64,000 nucleotides of DNA. Source: Autumnicola lenta (GTDB lineage Bacteria > Bacteroidota > Bacteroidia > Flavobacteriales > Flavobacteriaceae). The position numbers and the translations under genes were made by a program. The notes under the pieces were generated by a model that was not told the origin of the DNA, did no database searches, and saw nothing but the letters and a program-made list of their open reading frames with translations. Location: the NCBI RefSeq assembly GCF_031846515.1, contig NZ_JAVRHO010000016.1, positions 31,804 to 95,803 of the forward strand, in the 5' to 3' direction. Positions 52,711-61,250 of the stretch are shown here, piece after piece (the first letter of the stretch is position 1; each line of letters begins with the position of its first letter).

Positions 52711-52907
52711 AGGGATTGCCAAGCCGGCTATCGTCTCCTCGCAATGAAAAGCTTACCTACTATTAGTAATTGTGTCACGCGGCGAACGCGGCGAAACCGC
52801 TGCGGGCGCTGCGAGAAATAGAGTAACTGAAGAGGTACAGATTGCTTTGGCGGCTAGTGCCTCACAATGAAGGGATTGCTTCGTCGGCTGTGGCCTTCTC
52901 GCAATGA
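52675..52907. repeat. Four copies of a GATTGCTTCGTCGGC...CTCGCAATGA repeat
   Basis: Copies at 52675-52710, 52711-52747, 52839-52870 and 52871-52907, arranged as two tandem pairs around a GC-rich segment (52774-52815). Each ends in ACAATGA or GCAATGA. The first copy supplies the stop codon of the acetyltransferase gene and the fourth supplies the ATG of the next glycosyltransferase. Confidence 0.88.
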
Positions 52908-53662
52908 TGAAAAAAATGGAAATATCAATTATAACAGCTACTTATAATTCGGAAGCTAGTATTTTATCTGCGATAAAATCTGTGGCAGTGCAGGATTATC
53001 TTAATGTGGAGCTGGTGATCGTAGACGGCGGCTCTTCAGATAATACGGTGTCTATTGTAAAAGATAATTACAGCAGGCCGCTGAAAATAATTTCAGAAAA
53101 AGACAAAGGGATCTATGATGCGTTGAATAAAGGAGTAAAGGCAGCAAGCGGAGATATTATTGGTTTGGTACACTCCGATGATTTCCTGGCCTCTCCCGAT
53201 ATCATTTCAGAAGTAGTAGCTGCTTTTCAACAAAATGAGGTTGACGGGGTTTATGGAGATCTTCAGTATGTAAACAAAGAAGATACTTCAAAAGTGATCA
53301 GGTATTGGAAAAGTGAGCAGTTTTATCCGGGTCTTCTAAAAGAAGGCTGGATGCCGGCCCACCCTACTCTCTTCCTGCGGAAAGAAGTATATGATAAGCA
53401 CGGGCTCTTTAATCTTAACTACAGGATCGCTGCTGATTATGATCTTATGTTGCGCATTTTTAGTGACAGCGTTTTAAACTTTATGTATCTGCCGAGGGTA
53501 ATTACAAAAATGCGGGTAGGAGGCGCAAGTAACCGTAGTCTGTCTAATATAAAACTTAAATCTGCAGAAGACCTCCTGGCGCTAAAAGCCAATGGAATGC
53601 GGGATCCTTACAAAATTTTGGCTTATAAAAATATTAGCAAGCTAAAGCAGTTTCTTAAGTAA
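52904..53662 (+). CDS. Glycosyltransferase family 2 (WcaA-like)
   Basis: A 252-residue GT-A enzyme. EISIITATYNSEASILSAIKS, VDGGSSDNT and GLVHSDDF are the nucleotide- and metal-binding motifs. DGVYGDLQYV and HPTLFLRKEVY are seen in WcaA-type transferases. The first ATG (52904) lies inside an intergenic repeat. ATGs at 52907 and 52916 are alternative starts and the conserved fold begins at about residue 4, so the true start is uncertain by a few codons. Confidence 0.9.
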   Translation: MMKKMEISIITATYNSEASILSAIKSVAVQDYLNVELVIVDGGSSDNTVSIVKDNYSRPLKIISEKDKGIYDALNKGVKAASGDIIGLVHSDDFLASPDIISEVVAAFQQNEVDGVYGDLQYVNKEDTSKVIRYWKSEQFYPGLLKEGWMPAHPTLFLRKEVYDKHGLFNLNYRIAADYDLMLRIFSDSVLNFMYLPRVITKMRVGGASNRSLSNIKLKSAEDLLALKANGMRDPYKILAYKNISKLKQFLK

Positions 53663-53695
53663 ACAGTCATTAACTAAAAAGCATTTTTTCTTAGT

Positions 53696-53751
53696 GCCTA
53701 TCGCCTAGTGCCTAGAGCCTATCGCCTAAAGCCTATCGCCTACAGCCTAAA
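53696..53751. repeat. Eight-unit heptamer array
   Basis: Eight units in perfect phase: GCCTATC, GCCTAGT, GCCTAGA, GCCTATC, GCCTAAA, GCCTATC, GCCTACA, GCCTAAA. Only the last two or three positions vary, giving the consensus GCCTANN. It lies in the 326-base gap between the WcaA-like and WecA-like genes; the rest of that gap is AT-rich with no gene seen. Confidence 0.95.
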
Positions 53752-53988
53752 CTCGATATTTGACATTTTTATGCCCTTACCTTTTCATTATTAGAAATTT
53801 AAGGCAGCCTCTTTTCCATTCTATGTAATTAAATTGTTAAAGAAAAAAATCTGTAGGGATAATACGGATAAAGTGCGCTATTTTCGCGTCGAACTCTAAT
53901 TAAACCTTGAACCTTTACCCTTTTGACCCGTCTCCCCTACAAGATTGGTAGTTACTGAAATTTTTTTCAACCCAAACCTGCCTTTGTT

Positions 53989-55122
53989 ATGAACATTCTC
54001 GATCACGATGTCCTGCTCGATCTCTTTAGGAATAATTATCTGTTTTTTGTGTGCGGAGTTGCCTTAGGAGCTTTTCTCTTTACCTTTTACACCTTGCCCA
54101 AGGTACTTTGGGTGAGCCATGAAAAAAAACTTACAAAGCAGATTAACGGCCGTAGCTCACATCATACACAGACCCCCAATTTTGGCGGAGTAGCCTTTTT
54201 TCTGGTATTTGTACTTTTTGTTTCTGTCCTGCAGAGTATACAGACTGGATATACTGGCAATCATCTAATCGCGGGGATGACACTGCTTTTTCTGGTGGGT
54301 TTAAAGGATGACCTGGTAATTTCTACTGCGAAAGTGAAATTGTTAGGACAGATAACTGCGGCATTATTCATAATCTTTTCTCCGGAACTTCATCTTTCCA
54401 CGCTCCATGGATTTTTAGGTATACATGAGGTTCCTGAATTAATCGGATATTTCCTGAAAGCTTTTCTGGTAGTAGCTCTTATTAATGCTTATAACCTGGT
54501 AGATGGTATAGACGGACTTGCCGCTATAGTAGGAATGATAATTTGTACTGCTTATGCCTGCGTCTTCTATATAACAGGACATCCTTATTTTGTGTTGCTC
54601 GGGGTTACTGTGGCAGGTACCCTTGCTGCATATTTAAGGTTTAATTTTTCCAGGGGGAAAAGGAAAATGTTTATGGGCGATTCAGGATCCCTGATAATTG
54701 GGTTCATGATTGCATTTCTTACATTAAAAGTACTGGTTATGGAGCCCGGGATAACGGTCTCGATGGTAGCATTTAGTGGTTATAACCGCATCCTGCTTAT
54801 TCTGGCAATATTATTTATACCTATTCTGGATACCGGCAGGGTGATGATTTTACGAATGCTTGGCGGTAAAAGCCCTTTTGAGGCAGATCGAAATCACGCA
54901 CATCATGTTTTACTCGATCTTGGTTTTACCCACTGGCAGGCAAGCACCTGTCTTGGCGGTTTAAATATTTTTGTTATCGTAGGCTTTTTCCTTCTTTCGG
55001 GGGTGATTTCAGCTTCCTGGGTGACGGTTATCCTGCTTTTGATGTTTATTATAATTGGGGCACTTTTAAATATACTACGCAGTAATGCAGAGCTAAGAAC
55101 TTTTGTAAAAGAATATGCCTGA
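53989..55122 (+). CDS. WecA/MraY-type undecaprenyl-phosphate sugar-1-phosphate transferase
   Basis: A 377-residue polytopic membrane enzyme with about ten helices. Motifs of the polyprenyl-phosphate transferase family are present: HHTQTPNFGGVAFF, GLKDDLV (DD pair), NAYNLVDGIDGLAA and the loop MFMGDSGSL, followed by HAHH. It most likely loads the first sugar phosphate onto undecaprenyl phosphate and so starts repeat-unit assembly. The neighbours wza and wzc fit that role. Compared with MraY it is WecA-like in its loops. Confidence 0.92.
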   Translation: MNILDHDVLLDLFRNNYLFFVCGVALGAFLFTFYTLPKVLWVSHEKKLTKQINGRSSHHTQTPNFGGVAFFLVFVLFVSVLQSIQTGYTGNHLIAGMTLLFLVGLKDDLVISTAKVKLLGQITAALFIIFSPELHLSTLHGFLGIHEVPELIGYFLKAFLVVALINAYNLVDGIDGLAAIVGMIICTAYACVFYITGHPYFVLLGVTVAGTLAAYLRFNFSRGKRKMFMGDSGSLIIGFMIAFLTLKVLVMEPGITVSMVAFSGYNRILLILAILFIPILDTGRVMILRMLGGKSPFEADRNHAHHVLLDLGFTHWQASTCLGGLNIFVIVGFFLLSGVISASWVTVILLLMFIIIGALLNILRSNAELRTFVKEYA

Positions 55123-55190
55123 GATAAATAAGTTCTTAAATCATAATCTTTAAAAGTTAATTTTCTTTTAAATTATGTTAATAAGTATAC

Positions 55191-55198
55191 TATATTCG
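55191..55198 (+). promoter_or_regulatory. Possible promoter -7 element before wza
   Basis: TATATTCG 22 bases before the wza start. The -33 position 19 bases upstream reads TTAA rather than TTTG, so only the -7 half fits the consensus. Confidence 0.35.
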
Positions 55199-55220
55199 CG
55201 GCAAATTGAAATCCCATTAA

Positions 55221-56003
55221 ATGTACACCCCCAGATTAAATTATAAGTTATTGTTAGTACTCTGCATAGTTTTTTTAACAACTTCCTGTGTTTCCCGTAA
55301 GAGCGTAGCCTATTTTCAGGGACTTGAGACATCTGAACAAAAAAGGTTGCCAGACAATGTGGAAATAAAACCCGATGACCTGCTGACCATTCGTGTTTCT
55401 GCCCCGGAGCAGGCAGCGGCTTTGCCTTTTAACCTGACAAAATCTGTAATGGCTATGGGTCAGGGTACAGGTGGTGGTGGAGCAAATGTAGAACTGGAAA
55501 CCTATATGGTGTCTAATGAAGGTACGATAGAATTTCCTGTTATAGGAACATTAGAGGTAGAGGGATTAACCAGTATAGAGCTGGCTGCTAAAATTAAAAA
55601 AGAAGTTTTGCCTTACCTGCAGGATCCTATAGTGAATGTGCGAATCCTCAATTTCCAGATAAGCGTACTGGGGGAAGTGGCGAGTCCTGGTACTTTCCCG
55701 ATAGAAGACGATCATGTAAGCCTCCCGAAAGCCCTGGGCTTTGCGGGGGATGTACTGCTAACCGGAAAGAGAACAAATATCCTGGTGATGCGTGAAGAGG
55801 ATGGCGTAACCACTCATGCCTATCTGGATCTCACCAATGCTGATATTGTTTCTTCTCCATACTATAACTTACAGCAAAACGATGTGGTTTATGTAGAGCC
55901 AATAGGACCCCGTCGCCAGTCAGCGAGCTATCTCGGTACTGCCAGCAGTTACCTTTCTGTGGCCTCGGTACTTGTTTCATTAGTTTTACTCTTTACCCGA
56001 TAA
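55221..56003 (+). CDS. wza: Polysaccharide export lipoprotein Wza
   Basis: A 260-residue outer-membrane lipoprotein. The signal ends in TTSC (C23), followed by the Poly_export domain (about 45-140; IKPDDLLTIRVSAPEQ; IEFPVIGTLEVEGLT) and an SLBB-type domain (about 142-225; ISVLGEVASPGTFPI). It ends in a hydrophobic helix (about 240-259) that may span the outer membrane as in Wza. It forms the export channel for the polymer. The wzc start follows after two bases. Confidence 0.93.
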   Translation: MYTPRLNYKLLLVLCIVFLTTSCVSRKSVAYFQGLETSEQKRLPDNVEIKPDDLLTIRVSAPEQAAALPFNLTKSVMAMGQGTGGGGANVELETYMVSNEGTIEFPVIGTLEVEGLTSIELAAKIKKEVLPYLQDPIVNVRILNFQISVLGEVASPGTFPIEDDHVSLPKALGFAGDVLLTGKRTNILVMREEDGVTTHAYLDLTNADIVSSPYYNLQQNDVVYVEPIGPRRQSASYLGTASSYLSVASVLVSLVLLFTR

Positions 56004-56005
56004 TT

Positions 56006-58408
56006 ATGGCACAATCACAAAATACTCCAAACAGGTCATCTACTGAAATCAACATCAGGGAGGAGCTGGAGAAATACCTGCGTTACTGGCCGTGGTTTGT
56101 GGGCTGTGTTATCCTTGCACTGACTATTGCTTTTTTAAATTTAAGACAAACCACGCCGGTATATTCTACTACGGCAAGTATTATTATTAAAGACGGTAAG
56201 AATGGCCAGAATTCTGAAATGGCTGCTTTTGCTGATCTCGGACTGTTTAGCGGAATGAACGGGAATAGTATAGAGAACGAAATAGGAATCCTGCGTTCCC
56301 GTAGACTGATGACCAGTGTGGTAAAGGCACTTAACCTGAATATTCGTTATTTCGACCAGGAGGCCCTGCGTACACCCGAATTATATAGTACAAGCCCTCT
56401 GCTGGTAAAGATCATCAGTTTGGATGAAGCTATACTACAGTCTGTACCAGGGAGAGAATTCAGTTTGGTTTATAAAGGTAACAATAAGCTAAGCCTTACC
56501 AGAATTAGTGACGGGAAGAAATACAATACGGTGATGGGAACGCCGGTAGACCTTGGCTTTGGTACTATCCTTGTTTTGGAAAATGAATTCAATCCTGGTA
56601 GAAAGGCCACTCCTGAAAATCCTATCCTCGTCACTTTTAGTCCCGTAGAAAGTGTGGCCGGAGCTTACAGTAATGATCTGCAGGTACGTCTTAAAGAAAG
56701 CAATTCCAGTCTTATAGAACTGGCGTTAAATGATCCCGTTCGACAAAAGGCTGAAGATATTCTGGACCAGTTAATTCTGGAGTATAACAGAGAAGCCATA
56801 GAAGACAAGAACCTTGTGGCAATGAACACGGCAGAATTTATAGATGAACGTCTTATTATCATTAACGAAGAACTTGATTCTGTAGAAAGCGGAAAAGTGG
56901 AATTTAAAGAGAGCAGAGGGCTTACGGATATCCAGACGGAATCCGGAATGTTTGTTTCCACAGCCGGAGAGTACAGGCAGCGTCAACAGGAAATCGATAC
57001 CCAGATAGAACTGGCAGATGCCATGATTTCCTATCTTCAGAATAACAATACTACAGATCTCCTGCCCGCCAATCTTGGAATTGAAGAATCTTCAGTTAAT
57101 GAACAAATAAATCAGTACAACGACCTGGTTCTTGAGAGGAACCGGATCCTGAAAGGATCCAGTGAAAGAAACCCTGTAATCATCAAACTCAATAGTGAAA
57201 TTGAGCAATTAAAAGCTAATGTGCAGCAGAGTCTCAGGCGAATGAAATCTAATCTGGAAATTGCAGAGAACAATGTGGACCGGCAGGCAGCGGCAATAAG
57301 CTCCAGGATTTCAGCAGTTCCTTCCCAGGAGAAGCAGTTTAGGGGGATTGAGCGTCAGCAGCAAATTAAAGAAACCTTGTATTTGTTCCTTCTGCAAAAG
57401 CGGGAAGAAAATTCCCTGTCCCTGGCAGTTACAGCACCAAAGGCGAAAATAGTAGACAGTGCTCTGAGTTCCGGTATTCCGGTTAGTCCAAATCCAAGGA
57501 GCAGTTATCTTACAGCTTTACTTCTGGGGCTGGGTATTCCATTTGCCTTTCTTTATACAAGAAACCTTTTAAATAATAAGGTAAGGGAGAGAAACGATAT
57601 TGAAGCGGCTATTAATGATATTCCTATTGTAGGGGAAATTCCCAGGTTGGGGAAAAACAAAGAAGAACTTATCCAAAAAAATGATCGTTCTGTACTCGCG
57701 GAATCTTTCAGGATATTGCACACCAACCTGCAATACCTTCTGGTGAATTCCGGGGACAAAACTTCCGGCATAAATATTTTTATCACCTCTACAATTAAAG
57801 GAGAGGGTAAGACCTTTGTGGCATTTAACCTCGCTACCACTTTGGCAAATACGGGGAAGAAAGTTCTGGTAATGGGTGGAGATCTCAGAAATCCACAACT
57901 TCAGCGGTTTGAAAAGGACGCAAAAGAATGGCAGGGAGTGAGCGATTATCTTGTAAATGAAAGTTTATCCCTGGAAAAACTTATTAAGGAGTCGAGCTTA
58001 CATGAAAACCTTTACCTGTTATCTTCAGGAAGTATACCGCCTAATCCTTCAGAATTATTGAGACATCCACGCACGGCAGATATGTTTACTAAACTGCGTG
58101 GTATGTATGATTATGTTATAGTAGACACTGCGCCTTCCATGCTGGTGTCTGATACTTTCCTGATCAATAAGTATGCAGACCTTACTCTTTATGTGGTGAG
58201 GGCTAATTACACAGAAAAGAAGTTGCTGGATTTTGCGGCAGATGCTAAGAAGGACGGTAAGCTGCAGGAGGTAAGTTTTGTACTTAATGATGTGGAGGCA
58301 GCTAATTTTGGCTACGGAAATAAATATGGTTATGCATATGGTTATGCCTATGGTCCGGAACATGAAGGCTTCTGGGAGAAAGTGAAGAGCAAGGTAGCCC
58401 TTTGGTAG
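56006..58408 (+). CDS. wzc: Wzc-type polysaccharide co-polymerase / BY-kinase
   Basis: This 800-residue inner-membrane protein has an N-terminal Wzz domain with a first helix near 30-48 and a long periplasmic coiled coil (about 260-450), then a second helix near 505-525. The cytoplasmic bacterial tyrosine-kinase domain has Walker A TSTIKGEGKT (about 594-603), Walker A' GGDLRNPQL and Walker B YVIVDTAP. The tail YGNKYGYAYGYAYG is the tyrosine cluster for autophosphorylation. It controls chain length and export through Wza. Confidence 0.95.
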   Translation: MAQSQNTPNRSSTEINIREELEKYLRYWPWFVGCVILALTIAFLNLRQTTPVYSTTASIIIKDGKNGQNSEMAAFADLGLFSGMNGNSIENEIGILRSRRLMTSVVKALNLNIRYFDQEALRTPELYSTSPLLVKIISLDEAILQSVPGREFSLVYKGNNKLSLTRISDGKKYNTVMGTPVDLGFGTILVLENEFNPGRKATPENPILVTFSPVESVAGAYSNDLQVRLKESNSSLIELALNDPVRQKAEDILDQLILEYNREAIEDKNLVAMNTAEFIDERLIIINEELDSVESGKVEFKESRGLTDIQTESGMFVSTAGEYRQRQQEIDTQIELADAMISYLQNNNTTDLLPANLGIEESSVNEQINQYNDLVLERNRILKGSSERNPVIIKLNSEIEQLKANVQQSLRRMKSNLEIAENNVDRQAAAISSRISAVPSQEKQFRGIERQQQIKETLYLFLLQKREENSLSLAVTAPKAKIVDSALSSGIPVSPNPRSSYLTALLLGLGIPFAFLYTRNLLNNKVRERNDIEAAINDIPIVGEIPRLGKNKEELIQKNDRSVLAESFRILHTNLQYLLVNSGDKTSGINIFITSTIKGEGKTFVAFNLATTLANTGKKVLVMGGDLRNPQLQRFEKDAKEWQGVSDYLVNESLSLEKLIKESSLHENLYLLSSGSIPPNPSELLRHPRTADMFTKLRGMYDYVIVDTAPSMLVSDTFLINKYADLTLYVVRANYTEKKLLDFAADAKKDGKLQEVSFVLNDVEAANFGYGNKYGYAYGYAYGPEHEGFWEKVKSKVALW

Positions 58409-58591
58409 ATTTCTGTTGGGAGATAAAAAAAGCAGGGATCAACATATTTCATCATGCTGAAGTTGTTTCAGCAACCAAAAACGCTAGAAATTATTATGGA
58501 CTGATCCAATGGCAGACGATCAATAAACAACACTGAACATTTTTTAATTGCAATTTCAAATCTGAACTATTTACTTAATTAAACCAATCAA

Positions 58592-59677
58592 ATGAAGAAT
58601 CAATTTTTACACTTTCAGCGGAGAGCATCTATGTGGAGCCTGCTCTTGTTATCGCTGCTTCTCGTTAACTGTGGTACAGAAGACGTAGATTTTATCGATC
58701 CATACGAATTTGTCAATGAAGATTTTAATGATATCCCTAACCTCGCGGAGATCGAGGACGCAGATCCCGTGATCATCGAACCCGAAGTAGGATCGGTAGA
58801 TAATTCGGCAGAAACTCAGGCTATCATCGACGATATCCTAAATGCCGGGCCAGACGGGGAAATCAGTCAGGAATCCAGAACTAAACTGGCTGCGGTAGGG
58901 GCTTTTACAGCTGATCTTCCTGCATCGATAAATGAAAGGGCGCAGGCTCTTGATGCCGCCGGTATCGCCTCCATAATGGATGAGAGTACACCTCTGGATG
59001 CAGACCTGGAAGAGCTTGCAGCCGCTCTGGCTAACGCACCTGAAGAGATAAGAATGCTTCTTCCACGTATAAACTTCACCGTAGATTTGGAAGGCTTAAG
59101 AGCTGTAACAAATCCCAACACCAAAAATCAGGTTCTTCCTGGTTTTGATGGGTTTAACGTTGTGAGCCAGACTATAAGCAATCCTTGTGAGGAGGCAGCT
59201 TATGAAGCTTATGAGTTAAGGATAGAAGAGCTTATAGAGCAGGCAGATGCCAACTATTTTATTATTGAAAGTAATTATGCCCGTAGGCTCGATGAAGCAG
59301 ACGTGCGTTATGAAGAAAGGACAGCCCTACAGGAAGAGCGTTATGCAGAGAGCAAAGCTGCGATTATTGCCACCCTGGAAAATCTGCTTCTTACGGCACA
59401 GCAGTTAGAGAACATGGGAGAGACAGAGCTGGCCACTCAGCTAAGAGAGCTTACATTAATGTATGCTGTGGCAGCCAGAAACGCTTTAATAGAATGGGAC
59501 ATTTTGGTGGCAGAACTTTTAATAAATTTCATGGAGCAGGAAAAAGCACAGGCTTTGGAAATTAGGGAGCGATTGACAACTCAGGTAAATACGGATTTCG
59601 AAACTGTAGAGGATATGGCAGATGCCAGACTTACTACTGCAGTAAATAATTGTCACAACCAGGGATCCGGAAACTAA
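58592..59677 (+). CDS. Acidic helical lipoprotein, unknown function
   Basis: A 361-residue lipoprotein. The signal peptide ends in LLVNC (C27; an alternative start at M14 gives a shorter one). An acidic segment (EDVDFIDPYEFVNEDFND) follows, then a mostly helical, Ala/Glu-rich body. The C-terminal half (about 210-340) looks like a long coiled coil with EERYAESKAAIIATLENLL. No domain recognised. It heads a set with a beta-barrel and two YjbH-like proteins directly after wzc, suggesting a part in polymer export or attachment. Confidence 0.75.
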   Translation: MKNQFLHFQRRASMWSLLLLSLLLVNCGTEDVDFIDPYEFVNEDFNDIPNLAEIEDADPVIIEPEVGSVDNSAETQAIIDDILNAGPDGEISQESRTKLAAVGAFTADLPASINERAQALDAAGIASIMDESTPLDADLEELAAALANAPEEIRMLLPRINFTVDLEGLRAVTNPNTKNQVLPGFDGFNVVSQTISNPCEEAAYEAYELRIEELIEQADANYFIIESNYARRLDEADVRYEERTALQEERYAESKAAIIATLENLLLTAQQLENMGETELATQLRELTLMYAVAARNALIEWDILVAELLINFMEQEKAQALEIRERLTTQVNTDFETVEDMADARLTTAVNNCHNQGSGN

Positions 59678-59705
59678 TCATTAACCACAACCAGAAATTA
59701 TAAAC

Positions 59706-60428
59706 ATGAATAAATCTATAGCATTTTTACTACTGGCCTTTGGTCTCTTTACTTACGGCGCCCAGGCTCAAATTAAACTTAACAACGTGGGGGTGGGTGT
59801 TTCCTACTGGAACAGGTCCTATTCGGATGCCAATGAGAAATATGTACTGATAAGTTCTGAGGCAGATGAGGACTTTACAAAAGGAGGGGCTATGCCTTTT
59901 ATAAGTGCCGAATTAAACCTTTACAGAAATTTTAGTCTGGATGGAAGAGTAGGGCTCTGGACGGGTGACTTTACCAGCGAAGGGCAATTTGGGGACCTTA
60001 CCATTTCTGAAAGTATTGATCAGACTCTTATTCCTTTGTCCCTGGGGCTAACTTATAACTTTAATGAACTTTTAAGGGATGATTTCAATTTCTTAGTAGG
60101 AGTTGGGGTTAATCGATACTTTGTTCAAAATAAAGTTTCCAGGACGATTGAAGGCGGAGCGGGTAGTGAAGCTGCAGAAACTTTTAGCGGAAATAATTAC
60201 GGTGCTTATCTGAAAACCGGACTGGAATATATGTTTTCCGATTCTTTTGGGCTTTTACTTGAAGGTAGGTATAATACAGGTTTCTATACCCAAAGCTTCC
60301 GAACTTCATTGGATGCAGAGCTCCAAAGTGAACAAATTTCTGTTCGGGGCTTCGAAATAGGACTTAGTCTACGATACGCATTCATGGGAAGAACCGATGA
60401 CGATGAGACGCCGGAAATGGTAGAATAA
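59706..60428 (+). CDS. Outer-membrane beta-barrel protein
   Basis: This 240-residue protein has a signal peptide (about 1-21, ending YGAQAQ) and eight or so amphipathic strands with aromatic girdles (YLKTGLEYMFSDSFGLLLEGRY; RGFEIGLSLRYAFMG). The overall pattern is an OmpA-like porin barrel. It lies 28 bases after the lipoprotein gene and three bases before the YjbH-like gene. It may be the outer-membrane partner of that unit; the barrel size suggests about eight strands. Confidence 0.78.
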   Translation: MNKSIAFLLLAFGLFTYGAQAQIKLNNVGVGVSYWNRSYSDANEKYVLISSEADEDFTKGGAMPFISAELNLYRNFSLDGRVGLWTGDFTSEGQFGDLTISESIDQTLIPLSLGLTYNFNELLRDDFNFLVGVGVNRYFVQNKVSRTIEGGAGSEAAETFSGNNYGAYLKTGLEYMFSDSFGLLLEGRYNTGFYTQSFRTSLDAELQSEQISVRGFEIGLSLRYAFMGRTDDDETPEMVE

Positions 60429-60431
60429 AAA

Positions 60432-61250
60432 ATGAATATCAGGCTTTTTCTTCACCTGTGGATACTGCTGGGTTTCTTTGGATCCTTCAGTTATTCACAG
60501 GTGAATTTTTTAGGGAAACCAGGGTTAATGACTATTCCTTCTGCAAAGTGGGAGGCAGATAAGCCTTTGGGGCTGTCTTTTTCTTATTTTCCGCGGGAAT
60601 ACTCTAACAATATTTTGCTTACCCAGGATTCTTCTCCCGGAGGCAATGATCTCAATTTTTATAGCGCTCGAGCGAGCCTGACTGCTTTTATGGAAGTCGG
60701 AATGAGTATTTCTTACAGGCCTTCTCTTGCTGAGCAAATAGGAATTGGTGACCGGCACCTCGACCTTCGCTTTAAATTAATGGAGGAAAAAGAATTTTTT
60801 CCGGCACTCGTTTTGGGTTGGACGCCTCCCGGTTCAGTTTCTCCGGCACTGGCACACGATTATCTCGTGGCGACTAAAAACTTCAACACCACTCTGGGAT
60901 TATTTCAGGTAACAGCAGGTTTTGGATCACCCTATGTCTTTCTGAAAAATGATGCAAATGAAGGTATCCGGGATTTCTTTAAAATAGAAAGAAAAACAGA
61001 AGTCTATGGCAGCAGATATTTAGACGGCTTCTTCGGCGGATTCTCTTATATGCCACTTAATTACGGCGGCTTAATGCTGGAATACAACACCAAAACTTTT
61101 AATGCGGGGGCTTTTGTTAAATTATGGGAATGGCTGCACTTACAGGCATATACTTTGGAGGCTAAGGAAGTAGCTTTTCAGGTTGCCGTGCAGTTCTCCT
61201 TAAATTCTGCTCCTCGAGCTTTGAGAAACTATGAGAAAAATATGGATTAG
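60432..61250 (+). CDS. YjbH-like protein, N-terminal half
   Basis: This 272-residue protein has a signal peptide (about 1-22, ending FSYSQ). Its beginning VNFLGKPGLMTIPSAKWEADKPLGLSFSYFPREY matches the N-terminal domain of YjbH, an outer-membrane barrel from the yjbEFGH exopolysaccharide locus. E. coli YjbH is about 700 residues in one chain; here the C-terminal half is encoded by the next gene, which overlaps this one by 20 bases. It probably forms a barrel involved in polysaccharide secretion. Confidence 0.8.
   Translation: MNIRLFLHLWILLGFFGSFSYSQVNFLGKPGLMTIPSAKWEADKPLGLSFSYFPREYSNNILLTQDSSPGGNDLNFYSARASLTAFMEVGMSISYRPSLAEQIGIGDRHLDLRFKLMEEKEFFPALVLGWTPPGSVSPALAHDYLVATKNFNTTLGLFQVTAGFGSPYVFLKNDANEGIRDFFKIERKTEVYGSRYLDGFFGGFSYMPLNYGGLMLEYNTKTFNAGAFVKLWEWLHLQAYTLEAKEVAFQVAVQFSLNSAPRALRNYEKNMD

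Noticed and set aside
53696..53751. CRISPR or telomere-like array
   Set aside because: Units are 7 bases with no spacers; the replicon ends are not here, so only a tandem heptamer array can be claimed.
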